Assembly (NCBI GenBank): GCA_024403695.1
Contig: JAKSRI010000013.1
Span: forward strand, 1 to 64,000
Origin: Saccharofermentans sp.
GTDB lineage: Bacteria > Bacillota > Clostridia > Saccharofermentanales > Saccharofermentanaceae
Direction of reading: 5' to 3'
Length of the DNA stretch: 64,000 nucleotides
Shown here: in pieces, positions 7,748-17,198 of the stretch
Layout: each line of letters opens with the position of its first letter
Position numbering within the stretch: position 1 is the first letter of the stretch
The notes under the pieces: model-generated
The model's database searches: none
What the model saw: only the letters and a program-made list of their open reading frames with translations
What the model was told of the DNA's origin: nothing
Program-made: the position numbers and the translations under genes

Positions 7748-8884
7748 ATGGTATCAAGAGAAACACAGGAGCAAATTTCAAATATCGATAAGCAGATTAA
7801 AGAACTGGCTGCCCAGAGATTAAAACTTGCCACAGAATCTGATGCATCCATGCTTAAGAGTGAGGCTGCTATTAAGAATCGTGCATATGAGCGTGAGTTT
7901 ATGAGTTCCATCGAATCACACGATATCAATATGGAAAGTTGCGAGAGAGTTCTTTTCCGTACACTCTTTAATCTTTCTCACTCTTATAGTGCTTCTCAGA
8001 TTGGTCACAAGTCAGCTCTTTCCGAGCAGATTTCCAAAGCTCTCACAGATACTCCTAAGGTATTCCCTACTAAGGCCCTTGTAGCATGTCAGGGTGTTGA
8101 GGGTGCTTACTCACAGATTGCATGTGACAAGATGTTTAACAGTGCTAACATTATGTTCTTCAGAACTTTCGAAGGTGTATTCCAGGCAGTTGAGAATGGT
8201 ATGGTAGAGTATGGCGTTCTTCCTATCGAGAATTCATCCTATGGTTCAGTAACTGCTGTTTACGACCTTATGAAGTCACACCACTTCCATATTGTTCGTT
8301 CTTATAAGCTTCAGATCAGACACAGACTTCTCGCGAAGCCAGGTACAAACTTCGAGAACATCCGTGAGGTATTCTCTCACGAACAGGCAATTGGCCAGTG
8401 CAGTGCGTTCTTCAAGGACAACAAGCAGATTAAGGTTACTATCGTAGAAAACACAGCGATTGCGGCAAAGATGGTAGCTGATTCCGATCGTGATGATGTT
8501 GCAGCGATTTCTTCTTCCGACTGTTCAACATTGTATGGGCTTAACATCATTAAGGATGACATCGTAAACTCAGACCATAACTTCACAAGATTTATCTGTA
8601 TTACAAAGGACCTTAAGATTTTCCCTGGTGCCAACCGTGCGTCCATCATGCTCGCACTCGGTCACACACCTGGTGCCCTTTCGAACACACTCGCACGTTT
8701 CTCCGCGCTTGGTCTTAACCTCACTAAGATTGAGTCTAGACCAATTCAGGGAAGAGACTTCGAGTTCATGTTCTATCTGGATATTGACGCATCCATTTAC
8801 TCAGATGCTTTCGTCAACCTGCTCTGTCAGTTAGACCAGGACCCAGAGGCATTCACTTATCTTGGTTCTTACTCAGAGTTCTAA
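7748..8884 (+). CDS. pheA: prephenate dehydratase with degenerate chorismate mutase-like N-terminus and ACT domain
   Basis: 378 residues; start at 7748 with AAGGAG (7735-7740) seven bases upstream. Residues 1 to about 90 look like an AroQ chorismate mutase domain, about 100-285 is prephenate dehydratase (GVEGAYSQIA; the catalytic TRF motif in NFTRFICI), and about 290-378 is the Phe-binding ACT domain (GALSNTL, KIESRP), so feedback inhibition by Phe is expected. It makes phenylpyruvate from prephenate. By an eye alignment with E. coli PheA several mutase active-site residues are changed (Arg11 to Gln7, Lys39 to Met35, Asp48 to Asn44, Arg51 to Tyr47), while Arg28 and Glu52 are kept, so the mutase half may be inactive. 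Expression should be set by the leader-peptide attenuator in front. Confidence 0.9.
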   Translation: MVSRETQEQISNIDKQIKELAAQRLKLATESDASMLKSEAAIKNRAYEREFMSSIESHDINMESCERVLFRTLFNLSHSYSASQIGHKSALSEQISKALTDTPKVFPTKALVACQGVEGAYSQIACDKMFNSANIMFFRTFEGVFQAVENGMVEYGVLPIENSSYGSVTAVYDLMKSHHFHIVRSYKLQIRHRLLAKPGTNFENIREVFSHEQAIGQCSAFFKDNKQIKVTIVENTAIAAKMVADSDRDDVAAISSSDCSTLYGLNIIKDDIVNSDHNFTRFICITKDLKIFPGANRASIMLALGHTPGALSNTLARFSALGLNLTKIESRPIQGRDFEFMFYLDIDASIYSDAFVNLLCQLDQDPEAFTYLGSYSEF

Positions 8885-8907
8885 TCATCTATAACAATAC
8901 AAAAAAT

Positions 8908-8939
8908 AAGGTCCACAAACGCAATTGCTTGTGGACCTT
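8908..8939. terminator. bidirectional terminator between pheA and the convergent lipoprotein gene
   Basis: A perfect 11-bp stem (8908-8918 with 8929-8939) with a 10-base loop. On the plus strand it runs into TTTTATT, on the minus strand into TTATTTTTT, so it can end both pheA and the leftward lipoprotein operon. Confidence 0.85.
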
Positions 8940-8964
8940 TTATTATGCTTGTTGTTATTAAAAA

Positions 8965-10077
8965 TTATCTCCAACCAAGAGTTACGCTTACAATCTTTCC
9001 GTCCTTGATTTCTACTGGCTCTAACATAGCGCTTGCACCAGTTATCCAGCCGTTATACACATTACCAAACACAGAAGTGTAAATGCTGTAATAATAATGA
9101 GAATTAGGTAATGTTAATGGTTCATCAGGATTAACGCCAACTGTTGGATCGTTTTCACCACCACCAATAAGCCATGCAAAATGATCATTTATCTCACAAT
9201 CATCAGCAAGCTCGATAAAGCAATATCTATTATGGTGAGATACTACACAGTCTGAATCTGTCATCATAATATAACGACCATCATCTAACTTTGTGAACCA
9301 TCCATAAAGTCCATTATCAGCTTCATCTGTTATATACAAAGTATTATCATAAGAATCGGCAATTTCATAATTCTCACCATCAACATCCTTAAATGAAGAT
9401 GCACCATCAAGACTATTAAAAGTATCCTCATCAATATAGATTGGATCAGTAATATCTGCAAATGCAAATTTTCCATCTTCTGAAGCACAGATGATTCCGC
9501 CATAATAAGTACCATCTTCAATATCTTCTGCAGAAATGAGCTCATCGATTGAATCATATATATCAAGCATCATTGGTAGCTGAAGGAAAGTTTCCTTATC
9601 AAGACCAGCGTTGAAAGATGTTGGACCATATCCAGCATCAGAAGAAGTAACTTCACCATTAATTATTCCATAAGCAACACAATCATCACCTTCTGTAATA
9701 ATGAGTCCCCAACGGCTGTCAACTTCATCCTCATCAAAGAAGTGATACTGCTCATAACTAAAACGTGCATCATCTGAAAAATCATTAGACGCCACAAAAG
9801 CCTTAAAGAGTTCATATGCCTTTGCATCAGCTTCGTTATCCTCGTTTGCACACTCTACTACATCAACAACAGGAGCAGTTGTTTCTTCTGGCTCTTCAGT
9901 CTCAACAACTGTAGTCTCAGGTACTGTCTCCTCTGTTGTCTCTACTGTAGTCTCTTCTGTTTTTTTGGACTTCTTGTCCTTCTTCTTTGTCTCTTCCTTG
10001 GAACATGCTGTTAAACAAAGACTTGTTGCACCAAGAGAAGCTGCGAGCATCAAAGCTGCGATTTTTGTTTTCTTCAT
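8965..10077 (-). CDS. lipoprotein of unknown function
   Basis: 370 residues with a lipoprotein signal peptide (positive start, hydrophobic stretch 6-21, lipobox LTAC with Cys25), then a low-complexity Lys/Glu/Thr linker to about residue 75 that would span the wall, then an acidic domain rich in Asp, Tyr and Gly for which I recognise no family. It is tethered to the outer face of the membrane. AGAGGA precedes the start, and the gene follows alr by 23 bases, so it may be the last gene of that operon, although lipoprotein genes often have their own promoter. Confidence 0.65.
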   Translation of the reverse strand: MKKTKIAALMLAASLGATSLCLTACSKEETKKKDKKSKKTEETTVETTEETVPETTVVETEEPEETTAPVVDVVECANEDNEADAKAYELFKAFVASNDFSDDARFSYEQYHFFDEDEVDSRWGLIITEGDDCVAYGIINGEVTSSDAGYGPTSFNAGLDKETFLQLPMMLDIYDSIDELISAEDIEDGTYYGGIICASEDGKFAFADITDPIYIDEDTFNSLDGASSFKDVDGENYEIADSYDNTLYITDEADNGLYGWFTKLDDGRYIMMTDSDCVVSHHNRYCFIELADDCEINDHFAWLIGGGENDPTVGVNPDEPLTLPNSHYYYSIYTSVFGNVYNGWITGASAMLEPVEIKDGKIVSVTLGWR

Positions 10078-10100
10078 ACTCTATCCTCTATTGCAAAATA

Positions 10101-11273
10101 TTAATTAGTGTCGACTGGCTTACCATCGTCAACAAAAATTCTGTGAACACGCTTACCTACATCGCAGGTAATCTCATAACTGATTGTACCGAGATAATCT
10201 GCAAGTTCATCAGCACTTCTGTTCTTACCAAAAATCTCTACAATCTGTCCCTTAGCAACTTCGCCTTCCATATTTGTGGCATCCAGCATGCACATGTCCA
10301 TGCAAACATTACCGATAATTGGAAGTCTCTGACCATTTACCATAAGCTCGAATCCATTACTGAATCGTCTGCTCAATCCATCCGCATAACCAACAGAGAT
10401 TGTAATAACCTTAGTTGGCTTAGATGCTGTGAAGTGTCTTCCATAAGATACTGTAGTCCCCTCAGGAATCTCCTTAACATGAATAACTTTGGCATACCAT
10501 GTCATTACAGGCTTAAGGTCAATATCACTTGGGCCTTCTGGACAACCTGCTGGAATAAGTCCATAAAGAATAAGTCCTGCGCGAACCATATCAAGATGCT
10601 TCTCAGGGAAACGTAAAATACCTGCACTATTGCAGATATGTCTCTTAATATACTTGATGCCCTTATCCTCAACTGCCTTTACCGTAGCAGTAAATCTCTC
10701 ATACTGACTCTCTGTGTACTGATCATCATCAGTATCAGCAACAGCAAAATGAGAAAATACTCCATAAGGAATAAGACCTGGAAGTGAGCAAATCTCAACA
10801 ATCTTATCTACTGCTGAACCATCTGTTGGGAATCCAATTCTTCCCATTCCAGTATCAAGCTTCACATGAATATTTGCTGTCTTGCCCTGCTTTACTGCTT
10901 CCTCTGAAAGGATTCTCGCAGATTCTTCATCATAGATAGCAAGGTCAACATCGTACTTAACAGCATCCTCATAATAAGCGCTGTCAGTACCACCAAGAAT
11001 AAGAAGACGTGATGTAATACCATTCTCTCTGAGGTGAATAGCCTCACCGATAGTAGCGATACAAAGACCATTCGCACCGTTGTCCAGCAAAGTCTTTGCA
11101 ACTTCGATAGCACCATGACCATAAGCGTCTGCCTTAACAACCGCCATAATATCAGCCTCTGGAGAAGCCACTCTTCTAATCTCACGAATATTATGCTTAA
11201 GTGCAGACAAATCAATCTCTACACATGAACGATCAAATAACTTACGATATTTATTATCTTCAAGCCAACTCAT
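10101..11273 (-). CDS. alr: alanine racemase
   Basis: 390 residues. The PLP lysine is in AVVKADAYGHG (Lys47), and the second catalytic Tyr is in ISVGYADGLSRR of the C-terminal beta domain. It converts L-alanine to D-alanine for peptidoglycan and, here, possibly for D-alanylation by the dlt-like cluster at 39753-44132. The start is placed at the ATG at 11273, which shares one base with the TAA stop of nnrD (TAATG), a coupling arrangement; a TTG three codons upstream is less likely. Length is normal for the family. Confidence 0.95.
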   Translation of the reverse strand: MSWLEDNKYRKLFDRSCVEIDLSALKHNIREIRRVASPEADIMAVVKADAYGHGAIEVAKTLLDNGANGLCIATIGEAIHLRENGITSRLLILGGTDSAYYEDAVKYDVDLAIYDEESARILSEEAVKQGKTANIHVKLDTGMGRIGFPTDGSAVDKIVEICSLPGLIPYGVFSHFAVADTDDDQYTESQYERFTATVKAVEDKGIKYIKRHICNSAGILRFPEKHLDMVRAGLILYGLIPAGCPEGPSDIDLKPVMTWYAKVIHVKEIPEGTTVSYGRHFTASKPTKVITISVGYADGLSRRFSNGFELMVNGQRLPIIGNVCMDMCMLDATNMEGEVAKGQIVEIFGKNRSADELADYLGTISYEITCDVGKRVHRIFVDDGKPVDTN

Positions 11274-12151
11274 TATTTCCAACCGACACTTTCGTATGCA
11301 TAAGGTAAATTCTCGATGAGGTCAGTAGGAAGCATCGCCCTCTTACCAAGCTCCGAGGCAGCGACAGCACCAGCAAATCCATGAATATAAACACTGCTAC
11401 ATGCAGCTACAACTGGATCAATACCTTGAGCAAGGAAGCCTGTCATAAGGCCCGCGAGAACATCACCTGAACCGCCTTTGCCCATTCCGCTGTTCGCCAT
11501 GATATTAATATAACACTCTTTGTCTGGTGTTTGAGTTATTGTTTTATGGTTTTTTAACACAACTATACAGTCATTATCCGTGGAAAATTCTGCACATCTG
11601 CTCTCTAATTCCGCCTCACTAAGGCCAGCACCCTTTACCAAGCGACGAAATTCTCCGATATGTGGTGTGAGAATTGCTCTCTCTAAGTTACGCTCACGTC
11701 TTGTTCTAAGAAGAGGCAAAAGCTCCTCACTGTATTTCGCCAACAGCCCTAAAGCACCCGCATCAACTACAAGGCGAGGTGCGCTGGTAAGTAACAGTGT
11801 AAGAAGCGCGTAGGAACGTGGATCCTCTGTGTCAATACCAGGACCAATAAGTGCAGCAGTAACGCGTGACAAATACTCCGTGGTCTGGCGCATAAGTCTA
11901 GACACGGAACTATCATATGGTGAGAAAAGTGCGCATGGGCAGGTAACTCTCGTTGAAACATAGCTCTCCTTAGGACCGAGAACTCTTACCATGCCAACAC
12001 CACTTCTAAGACAGGATGATACAGCCAAAGTCTGTGCTCCAGTCATAAACTCACTTCCGGCAACAACAAGTGCCATTCCGAAAGTTCCCTTATGACCCTC
12101 ATCACTTCTAATCGGAGCCCAGGACTTAATCAGCTTCTCATCAATTACCAT
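11273..12151 (-). CDS. nnrD: ADP/ATP-dependent NAD(P)H-hydrate dehydratase
   Basis: 292 residues of the ribokinase-like YjeF C-terminal family. [14 protein letters not shown] near the start and the nucleotide-binding [15 protein letters not shown] near residue 220 are diagnostic. It repairs hydrated NADH and NADPH. The usual partner, the NnrE epimerase domain, is not fused and is not seen in the window. GGAGGAG lies 8 bases before the ATG; the start overlaps metA by 11 bases, and its stop overlaps the alr start. Confidence 0.9.
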   Translation of the reverse strand: MVIDEKLIKSWAPIRSDEGHKGTFGMALVVAGSEFMTGAQTLAVSSCLRSGVGMVRVLGPKESYVSTRVTCPCALFSPYDSSVSRLMRQTTEYLSRVTAALIGPGIDTEDPRSYALLTLLLTSAPRLVVDAGALGLLAKYSEELLPLLRTRRERNLERAILTPHIGEFRRLVKGAGLSEAELESRCAEFSTDNDCIVVLKNHKTITQTPDKECYINIMANSGMGKGGSGDVLAGLMTGFLAQGIDPVVAACSSVYIHGFAGAVAASELGKRAMLPTDLIENLPYAYESVGWK

Positions 12152-13079
12152 TCTTATACTCCTCCATAAGGGAAAGGTCGAATGGTGTCTCCTGATATAC
12201 GTAATAATTAAGCCAGTTTGTATACATTAATGTGGCAGATGATGCCCAAGTCTTAATGATTTCCTTCTCTGGATCATTGTCAGTGTAATAGTTAACAGGA
12301 ATCTCTATGTCGAGTCCCTTGGCTACGTCTCTCTTATACTCCTTATCCAGAGTATCTCTGTCATACTCAGAGTGACCCATGATAAAAATCTGTCTTCCGT
12401 GAAGATCAGAAACTGCAAACAAACCACACTCGTCAGACTCAGAAAGAATTCTTAGGGAAGGAATCTTCTCTACATCCTCTTTACGAACCTCTGTATGTCT
12501 GGAATGAGGTACATAGAACACGTCATCAAAGCCACGGAAAAGTTTTACTGGACGGCTGTATGTCATATTGTGCTCGAAGATACCAAAGCACTTCTTTGGA
12601 AGGTCATACTTAGGAATACCATAGTGATGATAAAGTCCTGCCATAGCCCCCCAGCAAAGATGCAAAGTAGAATATACATGCGACTTAGTCCAATCCATAA
12701 TCATCTGAAGCTCTGGCCAGTAATCCACTTCCTCATAAGGCATCTGCTCTACAGGTGCACCAGTAATAATCATTCCATCGTAATATCTGTCCTTAATCTC
12801 ATCAAAAGTCTCATAGTACTTAATGAGGTGCTCTTCGGATGTGTTCTTAGATACGTGTGAAGTAATTCTTAACAAATCAATATCTACCTGAATAGGTGAA
12901 TTGGAAAGAGCTCTTAAAAGTTGTGTCTCAGTAGTAACCTTCTCAGGCATAAGATTAAGAATAATGATTCTAATTGGTCGTATATCCTGAGAAAGAGCTC
13001 TGTTCTCTTCCATAACAAATATTCTCTCCTGCTCGAGAACCTGTCTGGCAGGAAGATTGTCTGCAATTCTGATTGGCAT
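12141..13079 (-). CDS. metA: homoserine O-acyltransferase, MetA family (probably acetyl-specific)
   Basis: 312 residues, the usual MetA length. The catalytic Cys142 is in [10 protein letters not shown], and the His and Glu of the triad fall in GHSEYD (about 236-238). It activates homoserine for methionine synthesis. The family is usually named homoserine O-succinyltransferase, but residue 111 (TGAPVEQ) is Glu; published work on Bacillus cereus and E. coli MetA links Glu111 to acetyl-CoA and Gly111 to succinyl-CoA use. I therefore infer an acetyltransferase. No SAM riboswitch or T-box is visible upstream, because the gene follows a kinase gene by only 11 bases. Confidence 0.92.
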   Translation of the reverse strand: MPIRIADNLPARQVLEQERIFVMEENRALSQDIRPIRIIILNLMPEKVTTETQLLRALSNSPIQVDIDLLRITSHVSKNTSEEHLIKYYETFDEIKDRYYDGMIITGAPVEQMPYEEVDYWPELQMIMDWTKSHVYSTLHLCWGAMAGLYHHYGIPKYDLPKKCFGIFEHNMTYSRPVKLFRGFDDVFYVPHSRHTEVRKEDVEKIPSLRILSESDECGLFAVSDLHGRQIFIMGHSEYDRDTLDKEYKRDVAKGLDIEIPVNYYTDNDPEKEIIKTWASSATLMYTNWLNYYVYQETPFDLSLMEEYKNGN

Positions 13080-13090
13080 CAGTATTCTCC

Positions 13091-14098
13091 TTAAGTAATA
13101 AATTCGTTCAAGATAGATGCTGAAGGCACGTGATTAGGGTCAACTACCGGAATCATCTCCAGGTGACTGATCAGCTTGTTGCATCTGGATAATGCAGTAG
13201 ATAAATCTGCAAAATCCTTTTTCTTGTTAGAACGTTCCATAAAAGCATTTGGCTCTATAGTTCCGTCCTCTACTGCCTTCAAAGCAGCCTTTATATCGTT
13301 AAGAGCCATAGGAGCAATAATTAATGTCTCGTATGGCAGATAAGAGTTCAAGTGGAAATCCGCTCTAGGAAGATAATCATCCAGTAAAGTTTCTTCGGAT
13401 CTCTCGATCATTGGCCAGTAATCAATAGTTGCCAATGCGTTTGCACCTCTATGACGATTATCTCTTACGATACGTCTCAAAAGTCTGATTTCCTGACTGT
13501 CCATAAGCTTTGTATCACAGTAAACATTACCATAAGGCATGATGAATACCTTGATGCACATGGAAGAATCAACACTGCCGGCGAACTTCTCAGATAAACC
13601 GTGAAGTCCCTCTACAACGAGTACGCCATTATCAGGAAGCTGAATAGCGCTATCTTCACCAAGCTCCTCAGACTGTCTAGTAATAAAATTAAAAAATGGT
13701 GGGATAACCTTCTTTCCATCAATAATATCTCTGACATCTCTAGCTGCACGCTCGATATCCAGAGAATCTATTGTCTCGAAGTCAGGTCTGCCATCCTTAT
13801 CAAATTTAAGTGCTGTAGCGATGTAGTAATCGTCAAGGGACAAGAAAGATGCTTCCTTACCATGCTTCTTAAGACCATCTGATAGTCTCATAGTAAAAGT
13901 AGTCTTACCAGATGAAGTTGGTCCGGATACAAATACTGCTCTCTTAGTGAAATCGGAACAAATGCTCTCCACGATACTGTCGATTCTATCGATGAATCCC
14001 TGTTCGCATTCTTTTATAAACTCAGGAAGTTTCTTGGCTCCGAGTCTCATTTCCAATTCTTCGACGTTAATGTCTATTCTGTCTTTAAGCTCTGCCAT
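13091..14098 (-). CDS. uridine kinase-like P-loop nucleoside kinase
   Basis: 335 residues. Walker A is GPTSSGKTT (59-67), followed by FLSLDDYY, which is the substrate-binding Asp region of the uridine kinase/phosphoribulokinase family, and VVEGLHGLS. The 50-residue N-terminal part before the P-loop is longer than in Udk itself and has no recognised domain. It probably phosphorylates uridine or cytidine, but members of this larger clade are poorly tested. It lies between a membrane protein gene (16 bases upstream) and metA (11 bases downstream). Confidence 0.75.
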   Translation of the reverse strand: MAELKDRIDINVEELEMRLGAKKLPEFIKECEQGFIDRIDSIVESICSDFTKRAVFVSGPTSSGKTTFTMRLSDGLKKHGKEASFLSLDDYYIATALKFDKDGRPDFETIDSLDIERAARDVRDIIDGKKVIPPFFNFITRQSEELGEDSAIQLPDNGVLVVEGLHGLSEKFAGSVDSSMCIKVFIMPYGNVYCDTKLMDSQEIRLLRRIVRDNRHRGANALATIDYWPMIERSEETLLDDYLPRADFHLNSYLPYETLIIAPMALNDIKAALKAVEDGTIEPNAFMERSNKKKDFADLSTALSRCNKLISHLEMIPVVDPNHVPSASILNEFIT

Positions 14099-14114
14099 GA
14101 TGACCCCTTCCCCT

Positions 14115-14723
14115 TCATCGCTTATAGCGGAAGAATTTCTTAATAATTACTTTATCCAGTACCCAATCATAAAAATACTGAAGATATCTAAATGCGATAA
14201 ATATAAGCCCTGGTAAAATAACCGCCGCTGCAAGGATAAGTACAACTACAAGAACAACATGAATACCACCTGTAAGTACACCCATTACAGTGGAGAAAGA
14301 ACCACCGTCAGCAGCAAACTTCATTGTATATTTTTCCAATGTGGAATTAAGATAATCGATGAGATAATTCTGCAATCCACCAGATTGAACCTTAATTCTT
14401 GGAAGAATTAAACTGATTGTGATTCCAATCAGGAAAAATGTCTTTAAAAACTTCTCAATCAATACAAGTACTTTGCCCCAGAAAGGCATTCGATAATATC
14501 TGAAGCAAAGGAAAGGGCATGCGAGGAAGAACATAATGTACATAACAACACGAACCACACTAAGTGCACCTGTTCCCAAAATATTAAAGCCCTTAATATA
14601 AGACAAAAGCAGGAGGATATCGACAAATAGTCCATATAAAATGAACAGTCCTACATGACGTCTGTTCTCAAAATCTGTGTCGCTCCACAGCTTACCAAGA
14701 AACAAACCTTCCAAGTAATCCAT
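14115..14723 (-). CDS. membrane protein of unknown function, four helices
   Basis: 202 residues with about four hydrophobic helices (roughly 24-44, 53-75, 92-108 and 145-178) and basic loops. I do not recognise a family. GGAGGACTGACA directly before the ATG gives a good start. It is the first gene of the leftward run that continues with the kinase, metA, nnrD and alr; no terminator separates them. Positions 14724-14781 are AT-rich and probably hold the promoter, but I could not fix it. Confidence 0.6.
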   Translation of the reverse strand: MDYLEGLFLGKLWSDTDFENRRHVGLFILYGLFVDILLLLSYIKGFNILGTGALSVVRVVMYIMFFLACPFLCFRYYRMPFWGKVLVLIEKFLKTFFLIGITISLILPRIKVQSGGLQNYLIDYLNSTLEKYTMKFAADGGSFSTVMGVLTGGIHVVLVVVLILAAAVILPGLIFIAFRYLQYFYDWVLDKVIIKKFFRYKR

Positions 14724-14781
14724 TGTCAGTCCTCCTTCCGTAAAGTTTTAATAAAAATATTTTAACACAATATATATTTAA

Positions 14782-15192
14782 TTATCGTAGTCTGAAACTA
14801 CACTCTGTTGTTTCTTCAATAAATCCCTTAAGTTTATTCCACTCCTTTGGGAAATTTTTTGTTGCTGTTACAGATAGACTTGTACCATCTTCGAACTTAA
14901 CATTTGGCTTACAAGTGGATGGATTGATTGTCTCATGTCCGTACTTCTCAATCTCACCATCACTGTAGCCCTTAAGCCACTCCAGCATATTTGTCTTAGG
15001 AAGTTCCTTTTTTATAAACTCCAATTTTGCTGTAGTAATGAACTTCATGAAATTGTTATTCCACATATATCCATCACTCCATGAAATCAAGTTGCGCTCG
15101 AGGTCATACTTGACCTTATAGCCACCTCCGCCAATGGCTATAATCTCTACCTCGAGAATCTTGATTTTGTCATACAAAGTAGTCTTCCCCAT
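14782..15192 (-). CDS. small soluble protein of unknown function
   Basis: 136 residues, no signal peptide or membrane segment, mixed charge, rich in Lys, Glu and Trp. The pattern (VKYDLERNLISWSDGYMWNN near residues 28-47) suggests an alpha+beta fold but no family is recognised. It sits 24 bases after the beta-propeller gene on the same strand and so is probably co-transcribed with it. Codon use is like that of the neighbours. Confidence 0.55.
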   Translation of the reverse strand: MGKTTLYDKIKILEVEIIAIGGGGYKVKYDLERNLISWSDGYMWNNNFMKFITTAKLEFIKKELPKTNMLEWLKGYSDGEIEKYGHETINPSTCKPNVKFEDGTSLSVTATKNFPKEWNKLKGFIEETTECSFRLR

Positions 15193-15216
15193 AACTTGCC
15201 TCTCTATACCCTCTTA

Positions 15217-17121
15217 TTACTCGATTCGTATTCCGAATAAAGAACCAGAGGTTGTTCCAATCACAACCATGTTACCAAATGCTGCTGGAGATGCCTGGAA
15301 TTCAACGCCACTTGTAGTCTCATTGTCTGAACCCATGTGACGTGGAACAGAGTAAACAAACATCGCCGCCCCATTATCGTCCGGACCTGTCTGTCCATTA
15401 AGCATATGAACCTGTCCGAGACTATCAGCAACGATAATATATGCATTACCGTACTGATCATAAACAGCAACCGGTGAACTGTATGTGTAAATATTCATGT
15501 CATAGTGCCATACTTCGAGTCCTGTATTTCTGTCATAAGCAACAATACGGTTTCCGCTCATAAGGCCCTTTGTCATACTGTATGAGAAAATAACAAGATT
15601 GGAGATGTTATGTCTTCCGATAATAGGATTGCCAACACAACCACCTGTCTGATCAGTATCAGAAGTCTCACCGTTATATGTGAAGCAAGGCTGTGATGTC
15701 TGCCATACTTCCTCACCTGTGAGACCATTAATCTTGTATGTATATGCGGCACCGGAGTACTCTCCCTGTCCGCCCTGATAATCTACTTCAGTTCCAATAT
15801 AGACATATGGGATACCATCTTCCTCTGCAACTACAGGTGATACATCAGAGTCATCACTTGTTCTGAAAACCCATACCATCTGGAATGTATTCAAATCCAA
15901 ACATACAAGGTTAGAGTTGTTATCGATAAAGTATCCATAATTGCCATATACGGCAATGGAACTCTCTACGCCAAGGAATCTGCCCTGAGTATCATTAAAA
16001 ATATACTTATATCCAGCACACTGTGGGTTTACTGATACCTGACATGTGGATGAAGTATATGAGGAATTAAGCTTAAATGTGTAAATGATACCATTCTCAC
16101 AAGGCCAAATAAGTGTGTCAGTGCTGGCGTCAATAATTGGGGATGAGTCAAAAGCACCCCAGTTAACACGGTATGCACCGTCATCAAGACCTTCGTAAAA
16201 ATACAGACGTGAGCCATCAATCAAGGAATAGATATACATTCCAAATCCGTTATACTCACCGCCGTTATCATCACCCTGTCCGATATAGAGAAGTGGATAA
16301 CCACGTGGATCAACTGCAGGTGTTCCCTTAATGGAAGAACCTACGTAAATTGGGTCTCTTGTTGGAGCTCCATCCTCTATATCAAAGAAATATACATATC
16401 CATCAAGGCAAGCAGAAATAACCTCTGTAAGATTCTGCTTATGTACCTTCTCTGGATAAATATTCATTGATGTTCTAACATTCTCAGGCCACTGAACGAT
16501 AAGAGGCTGACCTGTAAGCTGGTAACCCTTCCATTCATAAGTCATAGTGGAAGACAATAAGGAATGAGTCTGATCAAACTCCCATACCTCTGTAAGAGAA
16601 TCGATAGTACCATCAGATGGATTAACAATTCCAAATGCAGCTGAATCACGGAAGTTGTTTCCTCTATAAGTAAGAATTCCTGCAACCTGGCTATAGAAGA
16701 GTGGATCACCCATAAAGATGGATTCTGGTCTGGAATAATCTGTAACGATAGTAGAACCAGTAATTACATTCTGAGTAAGACCTCTTGTAGATGGATTACT
16801 GCCTGATGCAATTTCTACACCTTCTGGAACATTCACAGTAGCAGTAGCTGGATACAGGATAGCATTCTGATAACTCTGAATAGGTGGGATAGGAGTTGGT
16901 GTAGGTGTAGCTGCAGCAACATAACGATTAGCATTACCTGATGCCTCAGCCTGCTCCTTCTTCTCCTTATTCTGATTGAAATAAATAAGAGCCAGGACAG
17001 AAGTCAAAATTACAGACAAAACCGTAAGAACCACGACAAGCATCATGGTTCCAGAAGAATTGTCCCTGGAAGGCTCGTAATATGAATTATCAGATTCGAT
17101 GTACTGATCGCCTCGACCCAT
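15217..17121 (-). CDS. membrane-anchored PQQ-like beta-propeller protein
   Basis: 634 residues. One N-terminal membrane helix (about 25-48), a Pro/Thr linker (TPTPTPIPP near 72-80), then a large extracellular domain of repeating blades with Trp- and Gly-rich motifs such as GEEVWQTSQP and NTGLEVWHYD, which match PQQ-like or Kelch-like propeller repeats. No quinoprotein catalytic residues are evident, so it is more likely a binding or scaffolding protein at the cell surface. GGAG lies 13 bases before the ATG, a long spacing. No partner gene besides the small protein at 14782 is linked. Confidence 0.75.
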   Translation of the reverse strand: MGRGDQYIESDNSYYEPSRDNSSGTMMLVVVLTVLSVILTSVLALIYFNQNKEKKEQAEASGNANRYVAAATPTPTPIPPIQSYQNAILYPATATVNVPEGVEIASGSNPSTRGLTQNVITGSTIVTDYSRPESIFMGDPLFYSQVAGILTYRGNNFRDSAAFGIVNPSDGTIDSLTEVWEFDQTHSLLSSTMTYEWKGYQLTGQPLIVQWPENVRTSMNIYPEKVHKQNLTEVISACLDGYVYFFDIEDGAPTRDPIYVGSSIKGTPAVDPRGYPLLYIGQGDDNGGEYNGFGMYIYSLIDGSRLYFYEGLDDGAYRVNWGAFDSSPIIDASTDTLIWPCENGIIYTFKLNSSYTSSTCQVSVNPQCAGYKYIFNDTQGRFLGVESSIAVYGNYGYFIDNNSNLVCLDLNTFQMVWVFRTSDDSDVSPVVAEEDGIPYVYIGTEVDYQGGQGEYSGAAYTYKINGLTGEEVWQTSQPCFTYNGETSDTDQTGGCVGNPIIGRHNISNLVIFSYSMTKGLMSGNRIVAYDRNTGLEVWHYDMNIYTYSSPVAVYDQYGNAYIIVADSLGQVHMLNGQTGPDDNGAAMFVYSVPRHMGSDNETTSGVEFQASPAAFGNMVVIGTTSGSLFGIRIE

Positions 17122-17198
17122 TACGTAATTTGTTCTCCTAGCTATTTAATATAAATAAAGAAAATCAAAGTACATAATATCACGGTATGCCGTCAATC

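Noticed and set aside
9987..10616. 209-codon plus-strand frame across the lipoprotein/alr junction
   Set aside because: It spans the intergenic gap of two supported minus-strand genes and has an atypical composition.
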